NCBI GenBank assembly: GCA_002726205.1
Contig: PBSL01000041.1
Coordinates: 1-64,000 of the forward strand
DNA: 64,000 nucleotides
Source: Planctomycetaceae bacterium
GTDB taxonomy: Bacteria > Planctomycetota > Planctomycetia > Planctomycetales > Planctomycetaceae
Direction of reading: 5' to 3'
Below, one piece after another: positions 56,653 to 64,000 of the stretch (position 1 is the stretch's first letter; each line of letters begins with the position of its first letter). Made by a program: the position numbers and the translations under genes. The notes under the pieces are model-generated. The model saw only the letters and a list, made by a program, of their open reading frames with translations. It ran no database searches and was not told the origin of the DNA.

Positions 56653-57375
56653 GAAAATCCGCGTGCCGGGACGGACCCGGTCTTCACGGTTCTTCAAATC
56701 GGAGGATGAGTGCGATCAACGACGACGTGGTCGTCCATTTCGCCCGACAGCAAACGGCGGGTGTGGAAACAGACGAGACGGCTCGCCAACTCCCCGGGTG
56801 TTCGCCCAGGTGCAGCAGGTGAGACCGGTCCCATCAAGAAGCAAACGCCGCTTCAACGAGAATCCCGGGCAAACAAGAAAGTCCCAGGTTTCGATGCGCC
56901 CACTATGACGCCGGCGGCTTTCCAGAGCGGCTCACTCGACCGATGGTTGGCAGCAGAATTGTACGGCGAAGATGCCGACATTGGATTGAACGGAGTTGAA
57001 AGAGGATCCAGCTCTGCCAGAAAACCCCGCCTGGTCGGAAAACGCCCCCATTCACATGGACAGCGTTACTCGCTTGCTTCCGACCGCGTCGACTCGTCTT
57101 TCCCGTAGGAAATCAGAAGTCTCAGGAAAGCATAGCTTCTGGCGTTGGTTTCGCCAAGGCTCGGGTCCCACGTGGCGCGAGTTGACGGCGACTTTGATCG
57201 GGGACTGACCGGCCTGCTTGAACCGTCGGGATCCTCTGGTGAGACTGGGAGCTGATGCGGCAATCTGCATCTTTGCGAAGCCATCGGATGACCAGCCATC
57301 CAGAAACATGAGAGTTCCCAGGTCAAAGGGCATTTTGTGTGTGATCTTTGCTGTGCCGACAACCGGAAACCCGCG
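56653..57375. other. Intergenic region between divergent helicase and WD40 genes
   Basis: About 720 bases without a supported gene. Frames such as 56710-57108 look non-coding (Ser/Arg-rich and no domain). It must hold the promoters for both neighbours and could contain a long 5' leader of the helicase mRNA; I see no definite motif. Confidence 0.45.
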
Positions 57376-59262
57376 ATGAAGGCACTGGTCGTGTTGCTGC
57401 TGATCACGTGGATGGTCGGTTGCCCGGCCGGGCCGCCGGTTCAGCCCGTGGTACCCGATGGTGCCCACGTCCCCCGGGCACTGCTGACACTGAAAGAAGA
57501 AGGCCGGACCTACAGCGTGGCGTTTAGCCCCGACGGTCGGCGGCTGGCCTCGACCAGCCAGGCCGGGACAGTGAAGGTCTGGGAGGCATCCACCGGCAAA
57601 CAACTGCTCGCGCTGGAAGGAGACGGCGACTGGGTTCGCAGCGTGGCGTTCAGTCCCGACGGCAAGTGGCTGGCCTCGGCCAGCCATGACGATGCGGTGA
57701 AACTGTGGGACGCGGTCACCGGCCGGGAATTGCTCAGGCTGAAAGGACACACCGCTGCCGTGCCCCGCGTGACGTTTCATCCGGATGGAACACGGCTGGC
57801 CTCGGCGAGTCTTGACAGGACGATCAGGGTCTGGGACACGGCCACCGGCGAGGAACTGCTCACACTGAAAGGGCACACCGGCCCGGTCAACGGTGTGGCC
57901 TTCAGTCCCGACGGCAAGCAACTGGCCTCGGCCAGCCGGGACGGGACGCTGAGGTTGTGGGAGACCTCCGGCGGCCGACAACTGCTCACGCTCAACGGGC
58001 ACGTCGGCACCGTGACGGCCGTAGCGTTCGAACCCGGCGGCAAACGCCTGGCCTCGGCCGGTAATGACAACACGGTCCGGCTGTGGGAGGTGGCCACGGG
58101 CCGGCAGGTCCTCTTGATGGAAGGACACGCCGACTGGGTTCGCAGCGTGGCGTTCAGTCCCGATGGCCGGCAATTGGCCTCGGCCGGCAATGACGGCAGC
58201 GTGAAGTTGTGGGAGGCTTCAAGCGGTAAACAACTGCTCTCGCTGGAAGAACACACCGACTGGATTCTCGGCGTGACCTTCAGTGCCGACGGCAGGCGGT
58301 TGGCCTCGGCCAGTTACGACGCAACGGTCAAGGTCTGGAAGGTCAGCCAGGGGCAGCGGTCACTCACACTGCCGGGACACGTCGGCGGCGTCTCCGGTGT
58401 GACATTCACGCCCGACGGCACACGCCTGGCCTCAGCAAGTCTCGACGGAACAGTCAAGGTCTGGGACGCGGTCACCGGCCGGCAGCAACGGACCTTCCGG
58501 GGTCATTCGGGTGCTGTCCACGACGTGGCGTTCAGCCCCGGCGGCAAGCGATTGGCCTCGGCGAGTCTCGACAGGACAATCAAGGTCTGGGAAACGGCCA
58601 CCGACAAGGCCCCGTTGACCATCGAGGGCCACGCCGGCATCGTTTTCAGCGTGGCATTCAGCCACGACGGCCGCCGACTGGCCTCGGCCGGTGATGACAC
58701 GGCGGTGAAGCTCTGGGATGCGTCCACCGGGAAAGAGCAACTCTCCCTGAAAGGTCATGCCGGCGTTGTTTTCAGCGTGGCGTTTGACCCCGGCGGCCAG
58801 CGACTGGCTTCGGCCGGTGAGGACGCGACAGTCAGGGTCTGGGACGCGTCGTCCGGAAAAGAGGTCCTTATCCTGAAAGGGCACACCGCCCCGGTCGAAA
58901 GTGTCACGTTCAGTCCCGATGGCAAGCGGCTGGCCTCGGCCGGTGACGACACGACGATCAGGGTCTGGGAAGTGTCGACCGGGAAAGAGGTTCTCGCGCT
59001 GAAAGGACACACCACCGCGGTCTACTCGGTGGCATTCAGTCCCGACGGCAAGTGGCTGGCCTCGGCCGGTCTCGACAAGACGATCAGGGTCTGGGAGCTG
59101 GCCGGCGGCGAAGAACGCCTGGTCTTGAAAGGACACACCACCGCGGTCTACTCGGTGGCATTCAGCCCCGACGGCGAGCGGTTGGCTTCGGCCAGTCTCG
59201 ACAAGACCGTCAGGCTCTGGGACGTGTCGTTGGCCAAGTCGAACCAACTCTCCCGGCAATAG
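57376..59262 (+). CDS. WD40 repeat lipoprotein with 14 blades
   Basis: A 628-residue protein. Signal MKALVVLLLITWMVGC ends with a lipobox (MVGC), so a lipoprotein. The rest is 14 WD40 repeats of exactly 42 residues: LAS(A/T)S/G...VKLW/IRVW each 126 bases apart from 57544 to 59182. Two seven-bladed propellers would fit. Adjacent repeats are nearly identical (GHTTAVYSVAFSPDG in the last two). It faces the envelope or periplasm and would bind partners. The ATG at 57376 is chosen for the lipoprotein signal. Confidence 0.92.
   Translation: MKALVVLLLITWMVGCPAGPPVQPVVPDGAHVPRALLTLKEEGRTYSVAFSPDGRRLASTSQAGTVKVWEASTGKQLLALEGDGDWVRSVAFSPDGKWLASASHDDAVKLWDAVTGRELLRLKGHTAAVPRVTFHPDGTRLASASLDRTIRVWDTATGEELLTLKGHTGPVNGVAFSPDGKQLASASRDGTLRLWETSGGRQLLTLNGHVGTVTAVAFEPGGKRLASAGNDNTVRLWEVATGRQVLLMEGHADWVRSVAFSPDGRQLASAGNDGSVKLWEASSGKQLLSLEEHTDWILGVTFSADGRRLASASYDATVKVWKVSQGQRSLTLPGHVGGVSGVTFTPDGTRLASASLDGTVKVWDAVTGRQQRTFRGHSGAVHDVAFSPGGKRLASASLDRTIKVWETATDKAPLTIEGHAGIVFSVAFSHDGRRLASAGDDTAVKLWDASTGKEQLSLKGHAGVVFSVAFDPGGQRLASAGEDATVRVWDASSGKEVLILKGHTAPVESVTFSPDGKRLASAGDDTTIRVWEVSTGKEVLALKGHTTAVYSVAFSPDGKWLASAGLDKTIRVWELAGGEERLVLKGHTTAVYSVAFSPDGERLASASLDKTVRLWDVSLAKSNQLSRQ
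57469..59232 (+). repeat. Tandem 126-base WD40-encoding repeats (14 copies)
   Basis: The Leu-Ala-Ser codons recur exactly every 126 bases from 57544 to 59182, with no insertion or deletion in 14 units. This strict spacing and the similarity of neighbouring units point to growth by in-frame duplication. Confidence 0.85.
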
Positions 59263-59293
59263 GCAACAAGCCGATCCTGCCCCGGGGTATTGT

Positions 59294-59319
59294 CCCGGTG
59301 CCGACAGCCCGGCACCGGG
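59294..59319 (+). terminator. Hairpin terminator between convergent genes
   Basis: A 10-base perfect stem, CCCGGTGCCG (59294-59303) with CGGCACCGGG (59310-59319), loop ACAGCC, placed 32 bases after the WD40 stop and 43 bases from the DUF898 stop. The T-tract is weak (GGTTTGT), so it may work in both directions or only help termination. Confidence 0.6.
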
Positions 59320-59361
59320 CGGTTTGTCACGTCAGCAAGTGGTGCGAAGCGCCGGGTTCTC

Positions 59362-60360
59362 TCAGGCGTCGACAACCTCGAGGTGATCTGTCTGGAACTT
59401 GATCAGGTTGACACTGAACCAGAAGGAATAGATCCCGAGGGTGACTATCGACAGGATGAGGCCCACGAGGTGGATCCCAAAGAGCTCGCCCCCGGTCCCG
59501 TTGAAGTTGACCCGAAAACGACTGCCGTTCTGGGTTGAGACCTCGGTGTTGCCGTAGGTGAACTTCATCAGATTCACCTGGAACCAGAACTGGTAGATGC
59601 CCAGGGTGACGATCGTCAGAAGGTAACCGACGATGAATGTCACGAACAGATCTCCGCCGGTTCCGGTGAATTTCAATGTCAGGGCCTTGGAGCCGTCGAC
59701 CGAGATGACCGTGTTGTTGTAGAAGAAGCCGATGATCTTGCAGATGAACCACGGGGAATAGATACCAACCGTCACGATTGTCAGGAGCATCCCGACAAAC
59801 ACCTCGCCGAAGAGTTGACCGCCGGTTCCTGTAAACGTGGCTTTGACCGGCCTGCCGTCGGGTGTTTTCGCGTCCGAGTTCTCGACGAAGAACTTGAACA
59901 TGTTGACGTAGTACCAGAATCCGTAGATGCCCAGGGTGATGATCGTCAGGAGCCAACCGATGATCAGATCCACGAACAGCTTGCCCCCCGTCCCGCTGAA
60001 CGAGAACGTGACGGTGTTGCCCTGGCGGTCGTTGAGGTTGGTGTGGCGGCTGTTCCATCGGGTCATTCGACAGATGAACCAGGGCGAATACAGTCCGAAG
60101 GTCACGATCGTCAGGATCAACCCGATGAACGTTTCGCTCAACAATCCGCCGCCGGTTCCTGTAAACTGAAAACTACAGGGCACGCCGATCGCGGCTTGGC
60201 CACTGCTTGCCGGTTGCGGTGCCTCCGCGGCGGCTGCCGGACTCGCCGAGGGAATTACCAGGGCCTGGCCGCAGGCGGGGCATTGAACACTCTTGCCGGC
60301 CTGTTGATCCTCGGTCTTCAGACTTTTTCCACAACCATGGCAGTCAAATTGGATAACCAT
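59362..60360 (-). CDS. DUF898 (YjgN-like) membrane protein with N-terminal zinc ribbon and five repeats
   Basis: A 332-residue protein. The N-terminus has a zinc ribbon (CHGC...CPAC, about 7-31), an Ala/Pro linker, then five copies of a unit like FTGTGG-LF-VG-LTIVTLGIYxFWF (starting near residues 66, 118, 171, 221, 274). Each unit has one hydrophobic helix. DUF898 repeats have been described in YjgN-like membrane proteins of unknown function. It is divergent from the TAXI gene; no partner gene is obvious. Confidence 0.88.
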   Translation of the reverse strand: MVIQFDCHGCGKSLKTEDQQAGKSVQCPACGQALVIPSASPAAAAEAPQPASSGQAAIGVPCSFQFTGTGGGLLSETFIGLILTIVTFGLYSPWFICRMTRWNSRHTNLNDRQGNTVTFSFSGTGGKLFVDLIIGWLLTIITLGIYGFWYYVNMFKFFVENSDAKTPDGRPVKATFTGTGGQLFGEVFVGMLLTIVTVGIYSPWFICKIIGFFYNNTVISVDGSKALTLKFTGTGGDLFVTFIVGYLLTIVTLGIYQFWFQVNLMKFTYGNTEVSTQNGSRFRVNFNGTGGELFGIHLVGLILSIVTLGIYSFWFSVNLIKFQTDHLEVVDA

Positions 60361-60596
60361 TGTTTTCTCTTCAAGACACGGTGACCTGTTCAGGGTGATC
60401 CCAAACCGGGCTTTGTTTCCGCCTGATTCCGCAGCCTTCTAGCATGTCGAAGCTGTTTGCGTCCATCCTGAAACTCGTCGGGCAAGGTCCTGAATGTGGC
60501 GGCCTTCGTCGGAGGACATGAATCAAGACCCGTGTTGGACCTCGATGTCGATAGGATCAAGCAGATTTGTGAATAACTGGTTTCGGATTGTCTCTC

Positions 60597-61952
60597 ATGC
60601 ATGAATCGACGCTGAAGAAGCTGCGTTTCCTGCCTGTCGTTGCCGCCGTACTCGTGGCCGTGGTGATCTGGTGGAACTTGCGGGCCGCTTCCAACCAGGT
60701 CCGGTTGGTATTCTCCACGGGTTCGGAAGTCGGCCTGTATCACCGCCTGGCGTCCCAGATGAGGGACGTTATCGAGGCCAACCATCCCGATATTCTCGTG
60801 CAGTTGATCCAGAGTGCCGGCAGCAACGAGAACATCACGCGGATTGATCGCGGTCAGGCCCAGCTCGCGCTGGTACAAAACGACGCCAGGGGCGGAAATT
60901 CGGTCCACAGCCTGGCTTCGCTGTACCCCGAGGTGTTGCACCTGCTGTGTCGCGCCGATGCGAACGTCGCGTCGTTGTCCGACCTGTCGGGCCGCCGCAT
61001 CGGTGTCGGTGCGGTTGGCAGCGGGACCGAACAGGTCGCGACCAATCTGCTGCAGTTTGCCGGTGTGACTCTCGAGAAAGGCCAGGTCCGGCACGGAGCG
61101 TTTGGCGAGGCGGTCAATCAGCTGAAGGCCAAAAAAATCGATGCCGCTTTTGTCCTGACCGGCCTCGGTGCCGAGATCATCCGGCATGCGTTGGCAGACG
61201 GCCAGCTGGAACTTGCGCCCATTCAAATTCAGCCCGACGACAGCACCGATCCGGAAGTCATCAGCCGTACACTCACCGCGGGGTTCCAGGTTCACTACCC
61301 GTACGCCTCGTCCCACACCATTCCACTGATGGCCTACAATGGGCGGCCCGTCTCGCCGGTGCCGTCGTTGAGCGTACAGGCCGTGCTGGTCTGCCAGGAG
61401 GACGTTGACGCGGAGATCATCGAACGGATCACCCGGACACTGTTCAAGCAACGTGCCGTGCTTTCCCAGAAAGAAACGGCCTTCACCCATCTTGATGAAC
61501 AGGGCGCCCAGCTCGGGCTGCAGTTCCCGTTGCATCAAGGGGCCGAGAATTTCTATCGGCGCAAGGAGCCGGGATTCCTCAACCAGCACGCCGAGACGAT
61601 GGGATTTGTCCTGACGCTGGCATTGCTCTCCTGGAGCGTCATCGTCTGGTTCCAGCGCTGGTATCTGCAACGCCGCAAGAACCGTGTCGACACGTACTAC
61701 AAGGCGATCGACGAGGTGATTATCCGCCTGCCCGATATCACCCGGTTCGAGGAACTCGTGGAACTGGAGTCCGAGCTGACCCGGATCGACCGCCGGGCTT
61801 CTGACGAGTTGATCCAGGAAAAACTTGCTGCCGACGAGTCCTACGTCATCTACCAGAACATGCTCAACGGTTGTCGATCGATGCTGCAGCAGGCCCGCGA
61901 CCGGCTTCCGGATTCCCCGGAAACAACACCGGATCGTCAACCCGCCGGATAG
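60597..61952 (+). CDS. TAXI family solute-binding protein, membrane-anchored
   Basis: A 451-residue protein. An N-terminal helix (about 11-28) leads into a TAXI/NMT1-type binding domain: VFSTGSEVGLYHRLA, IQSAGSNENITRIDRGQAQLALVQND, GRRIGVGAVGSGTEQVA. A second membrane helix at about 340-360 is followed by a ~90-residue charged tail with likely coiled coil. No TRAP transporter permease genes are adjacent, so it may be a sensor-type or orphan protein. ATG 60597 is preferred over TTG 60588. Confidence 0.85.
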   Translation: MHESTLKKLRFLPVVAAVLVAVVIWWNLRAASNQVRLVFSTGSEVGLYHRLASQMRDVIEANHPDILVQLIQSAGSNENITRIDRGQAQLALVQNDARGGNSVHSLASLYPEVLHLLCRADANVASLSDLSGRRIGVGAVGSGTEQVATNLLQFAGVTLEKGQVRHGAFGEAVNQLKAKKIDAAFVLTGLGAEIIRHALADGQLELAPIQIQPDDSTDPEVISRTLTAGFQVHYPYASSHTIPLMAYNGRPVSPVPSLSVQAVLVCQEDVDAEIIERITRTLFKQRAVLSQKETAFTHLDEQGAQLGLQFPLHQGAENFYRRKEPGFLNQHAETMGFVLTLALLSWSVIVWFQRWYLQRRKNRVDTYYKAIDEVIIRLPDITRFEELVELESELTRIDRRASDELIQEKLAADESYVIYQNMLNGCRSMLQQARDRLPDSPETTPDRQPAG

Positions 61953-62003
61953 ACGCAATCAACCCCCGATCGTTGTTCCACAGGAAAATACCGAGGACTC
62001 CTC

Positions 62004-63629
62004 ATGCGGTTGTTGGTCCTGGCACTTTTGCCGTTGGTCGTGACGTGTAGCGCCCCGGCGGCCGAGCGTCCCAATATCGTCCTGATCATGGCCGACGACC
62101 TGGGTTTTTCCGACATCGGTTGTTACGGCAGCGAGATCAACACGCCACACCTGGATGCGCTGGCCGCTGGTGGTTTGCGGTTCACGCAGTTCTACAACAC
62201 GGCAAAGTGCCACTCCTCTCGCGTGTCGCTTCTGACCGGTCTCTACTGTGACCAGGCGGGTGGGGCTCGTCTGAGCCGTGGAACGACGATCGCCGAGGTG
62301 CTGGGGCGGGCGGGGTACTTTACCGCCATGGTCGGCAAGTGGCATCTTGACCAGCAACCGACCGACTTCGGGTTCCAGCGCTACTGGGGCCATCTCTCCG
62401 GCGCCACGAACTTCTTCACCGGAGACAACACGTTTCGGCTGAACGGGAAAAAATGGCAGGTCCCCGTGACACTCAATGGCCGACCCTTCTACACCACCCA
62501 CGCCGTGAGCGACTTTGCGTTGAAGTTCCTTGACGAGGCGACTGCAGCCGGGAACCCGTTCTTGCTCTACGTTGCCTTCAATGCCCCGCACTATCCGCTG
62601 CAGGCTCCCGAACAGGCGGTACGGAAATACGATGGTCGCTACGACCGTGGCTGGGATCAGTTGCGACGCGAGCGGCATCGCCGTCAGATCGAATCGGGCC
62701 TGCTGCCGGCTCGCTGGAAGCTCAGCCCTCGACCTCCGCACATTCCCGCCTGGAACAGTCTCGACGAGAAGCAGCGGCAGTGGGAAGCGGACCGGATGGA
62801 GGTGTTCGCGGCAATGGTCGATCTGCTGGACCAGAACGTGGGACGGCTCGTGGCCGGCTTGAAGCAGAAGGGCATCTTCGACAACACGCTGATCCTGTTT
62901 TGTTCCGACAACGGAGCCTGTCCGTTCGAACGTACCCGGGGCCGCTACAAGAAGCCGTGGGACCCCAGGTCCTACTGGACCTACGATGCCAGTTGGGCCC
63001 ACGTCGGCAACACGCCCTTTCGTCTCTACAAACAGAACCAGCACGAGGGGGGGATTTCTTCTCCACTGATCGCCCACTGGCCGAAAGGGCTGAAACCCCA
63101 ACCCGGATCCGTCACCCGTCAACCGGGCCACCTGGTCGACCTGATGGCGACCTTCGTCGATGTGACAGCGGCCGAGTACCCTCGCCGCATCGGCACCCGG
63201 CAGATCGATCCTCTGCAGGGTCGGTCGTTGCTGCCGGTTCTTCGAGGTGCCACCCGGCAGCCGCACCCGACACTGTATTTTCACTTCGGTACGGATCGCG
63301 CCCTCAGGCAGGGACCGTGGAAACTCGTCTCCGCCAAACGCGGTCGCTGGGAACTCTACAACCTCGACGCGGACCGCACGGAACTCCACGACCTGTCGGC
63401 CCAACAGCCCAAGCGGGTGGCTTCGATGTCCGGAGAGTGGTTCCGGATCGCCCGCGACGTCGATCGTCTCGGCCGCCGCGGGCTGGCTCCGGTCCGCGAG
63501 AGGCTCTCCCCGCTCAATTTTCGCCGGGACACCAGTTCAGGATCCGCTGCCACCCGCAAGGCGAACAAGAAAAAGCGGAAGGCAAGAAAGAAAACGGACA
63601 AGAAGTCACCGGAAAGGCAGCGACCATGA
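62004..63629 (+). CDS. Sulfatase with atypical C-x-S-x-R active-site motif
   Basis: A 541-residue S1-family sulfatase with a signal peptide (ends near AERPN, residue 21). Metal ligands MADDLGFSDIG (D31, D32). The expected formylglycine site reads C69-H-S-S-R73, then VSLLTG; position 3 is Ser, not the usual Pro or Ala. Further motifs MVGKWHLD and LFCSDNGACPFE are standard. The C-terminus is Lys/Arg-rich. GAGG lies before the ATG at 62004. Its stop overlaps the next gene by 4 bases. Confidence 0.88.
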   Translation: MRLLVLALLPLVVTCSAPAAERPNIVLIMADDLGFSDIGCYGSEINTPHLDALAAGGLRFTQFYNTAKCHSSRVSLLTGLYCDQAGGARLSRGTTIAEVLGRAGYFTAMVGKWHLDQQPTDFGFQRYWGHLSGATNFFTGDNTFRLNGKKWQVPVTLNGRPFYTTHAVSDFALKFLDEATAAGNPFLLYVAFNAPHYPLQAPEQAVRKYDGRYDRGWDQLRRERHRRQIESGLLPARWKLSPRPPHIPAWNSLDEKQRQWEADRMEVFAAMVDLLDQNVGRLVAGLKQKGIFDNTLILFCSDNGACPFERTRGRYKKPWDPRSYWTYDASWAHVGNTPFRLYKQNQHEGGISSPLIAHWPKGLKPQPGSVTRQPGHLVDLMATFVDVTAAEYPRRIGTRQIDPLQGRSLLPVLRGATRQPHPTLYFHFGTDRALRQGPWKLVSAKRGRWELYNLDADRTELHDLSAQQPKRVASMSGEWFRIARDVDRLGRRGLAPVRERLSPLNFRRDTSSGSAATRKANKKKRKARKKTDKKSPERQRP

Positions 63630-64000
63630 AACCATCGACATTTGCGATCATCCTCGGCGTGGTGATCCTGATGCTGTCGCCTGTCGGGATCCTGTTTCCT
63701 CGCGGTTATCTCGACGGCCTCCGGGAGTTTGCCAACGCCGGTCCGCTGGTTCATTGTGTGATGGTCAGCTGGGCCGTGATGGCGGCCTTGCTGCTGTATC
63801 AACCACGTTCCAGCGAGGCATTCGAAGAGCGCTGCATCCGGTTTTTCGCATGGTTGATATTGATCAAGTGCCTGGTCCTTTTCTGGCGGCCGGATGTCAT
63901 GATCTGGTTCGTCGACAACCTTCCTCTCGGGCTGATCCGATGGGGATCCATCGCCGATGCTGCTTTCGGTCTCTGGATGTTCTGGATGGCAAGAAAACTG
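63626..64000 (+). CDS. Small membrane protein, 3' end outside window
   Basis: Starts with ATG 63626, overlapping the sulfatase stop (ATGA). The first 125 residues contain about four hydrophobic segments (5-20, 36-56, 72-88, 106-120). No family is recognised. Co-translated with the sulfatase; the gene runs off the right edge. Confidence 0.7.
   Translation, partial: MKPSTFAIILGVVILMLSPVGILFPRGYLDGLREFANAGPLVHCVMVSWAVMAALLLYQPRSSEAFEERCIRFFAWLILIKCLVLFWRPDVMIWFVDNLPLGLIRWGSIADAAFGLWMFWMARKL

Noticed and set aside
56710-57108. 132-codon plus frame upstream of the WD40 gene
   Set aside because: No recognisable domain and no ribosome-binding site; treated as non-coding.
58432-59259. Repetitive minus-strand frame opposite the WD40 lipoprotein, with similar units to a frame at 57052-58173
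   Set aside because: The repeats reflect the 126-base WD40 units on the other strand, not a separate repeat protein.

Overview
The window looks like a GC-rich chromosomal segment of a planctomycete (Planctomycetota). The main reasons are three sets of planctomycete cytochrome-like proteins (DUF1549/DUF1553 or DUF1592 type) paired with Tat-exported DUF1501/DUF1552 proteins, one more unpaired DUF1501 gene, two sulfatases, DUF1080, WD40 and M1-HEAT lipoproteins, and an EF-G of the mitochondrial-EFG1/spdEFG1 type. No rRNA, phage, transposase or CRISPR was seen. The one RNA gene found is tRNA-Ala(CGC).

Layout. 1-6334 (minus): a type IV pilus / type II secretion operon (PilB-like ATPase, PilT, GspE-like ATPase, GspF/PilC, then a pseudopilin cut by the window edge). 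6600-6672: tRNA-Ala. 6754-10460 (minus): a YfhO-type membrane protein and an overlapping pentaheme cytochrome. 10660-14591 (plus): L-fuconate dehydratase and an M1 peptidase lipoprotein with HEAT repeats. 14608-27593: a WD40 protein, two mirror-image cytochrome/DUF1501 pairs, a methyltransferase and a lone DUF1501 gene. 28242-31322 (plus): EF-G and a DUF1080 protein. 31340-38854 (minus): a four-gene export/carbohydrate operon (DUF1552, DUF1592 cytochrome, pectate lyase-like, and a glycosidase-like/M55 peptidase fusion). 39018-43426 (plus): dimethylformamidase-like protein, cupin, PQQ-type propeller, esterase. 43423-51874 (minus): small membrane protein, Na+ symporter, a KAS III / heme-oxygenase-like oxidase fusion, an unknown protein, an MFS transporter, a redoxin and a sulfatase that seems to start at CTG. 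52027-56652: RraA-like protein, then on minus a DEAD-box helicase with a cold-shock domain, a zinc-ribbon protein and a beta-helix protein. 57376-64000: a 14-blade WD40 lipoprotein, a five-repeat DUF898 protein, a TAXI-type binding protein, a second sulfatase and the start of a small membrane protein.

The degradation genes (pectate lyase, GH-like, sulfatases, esterase, fuconate dehydratase, DUF1080) suggest use of sulfated or fucose-rich and pectin-like polysaccharides; this is inferred from gene families only. The strongest candidate for an undescribed system is the tightly coupled trio at 45534-49706: a KAS III-like condensing enzyme fused to a heme-oxygenase-like di-iron oxidase domain, an unrecognised 315-residue protein, and an MFS transporter. 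It looks like a short make-and-export pathway for a lipid-derived or acyl-derived metabolite.
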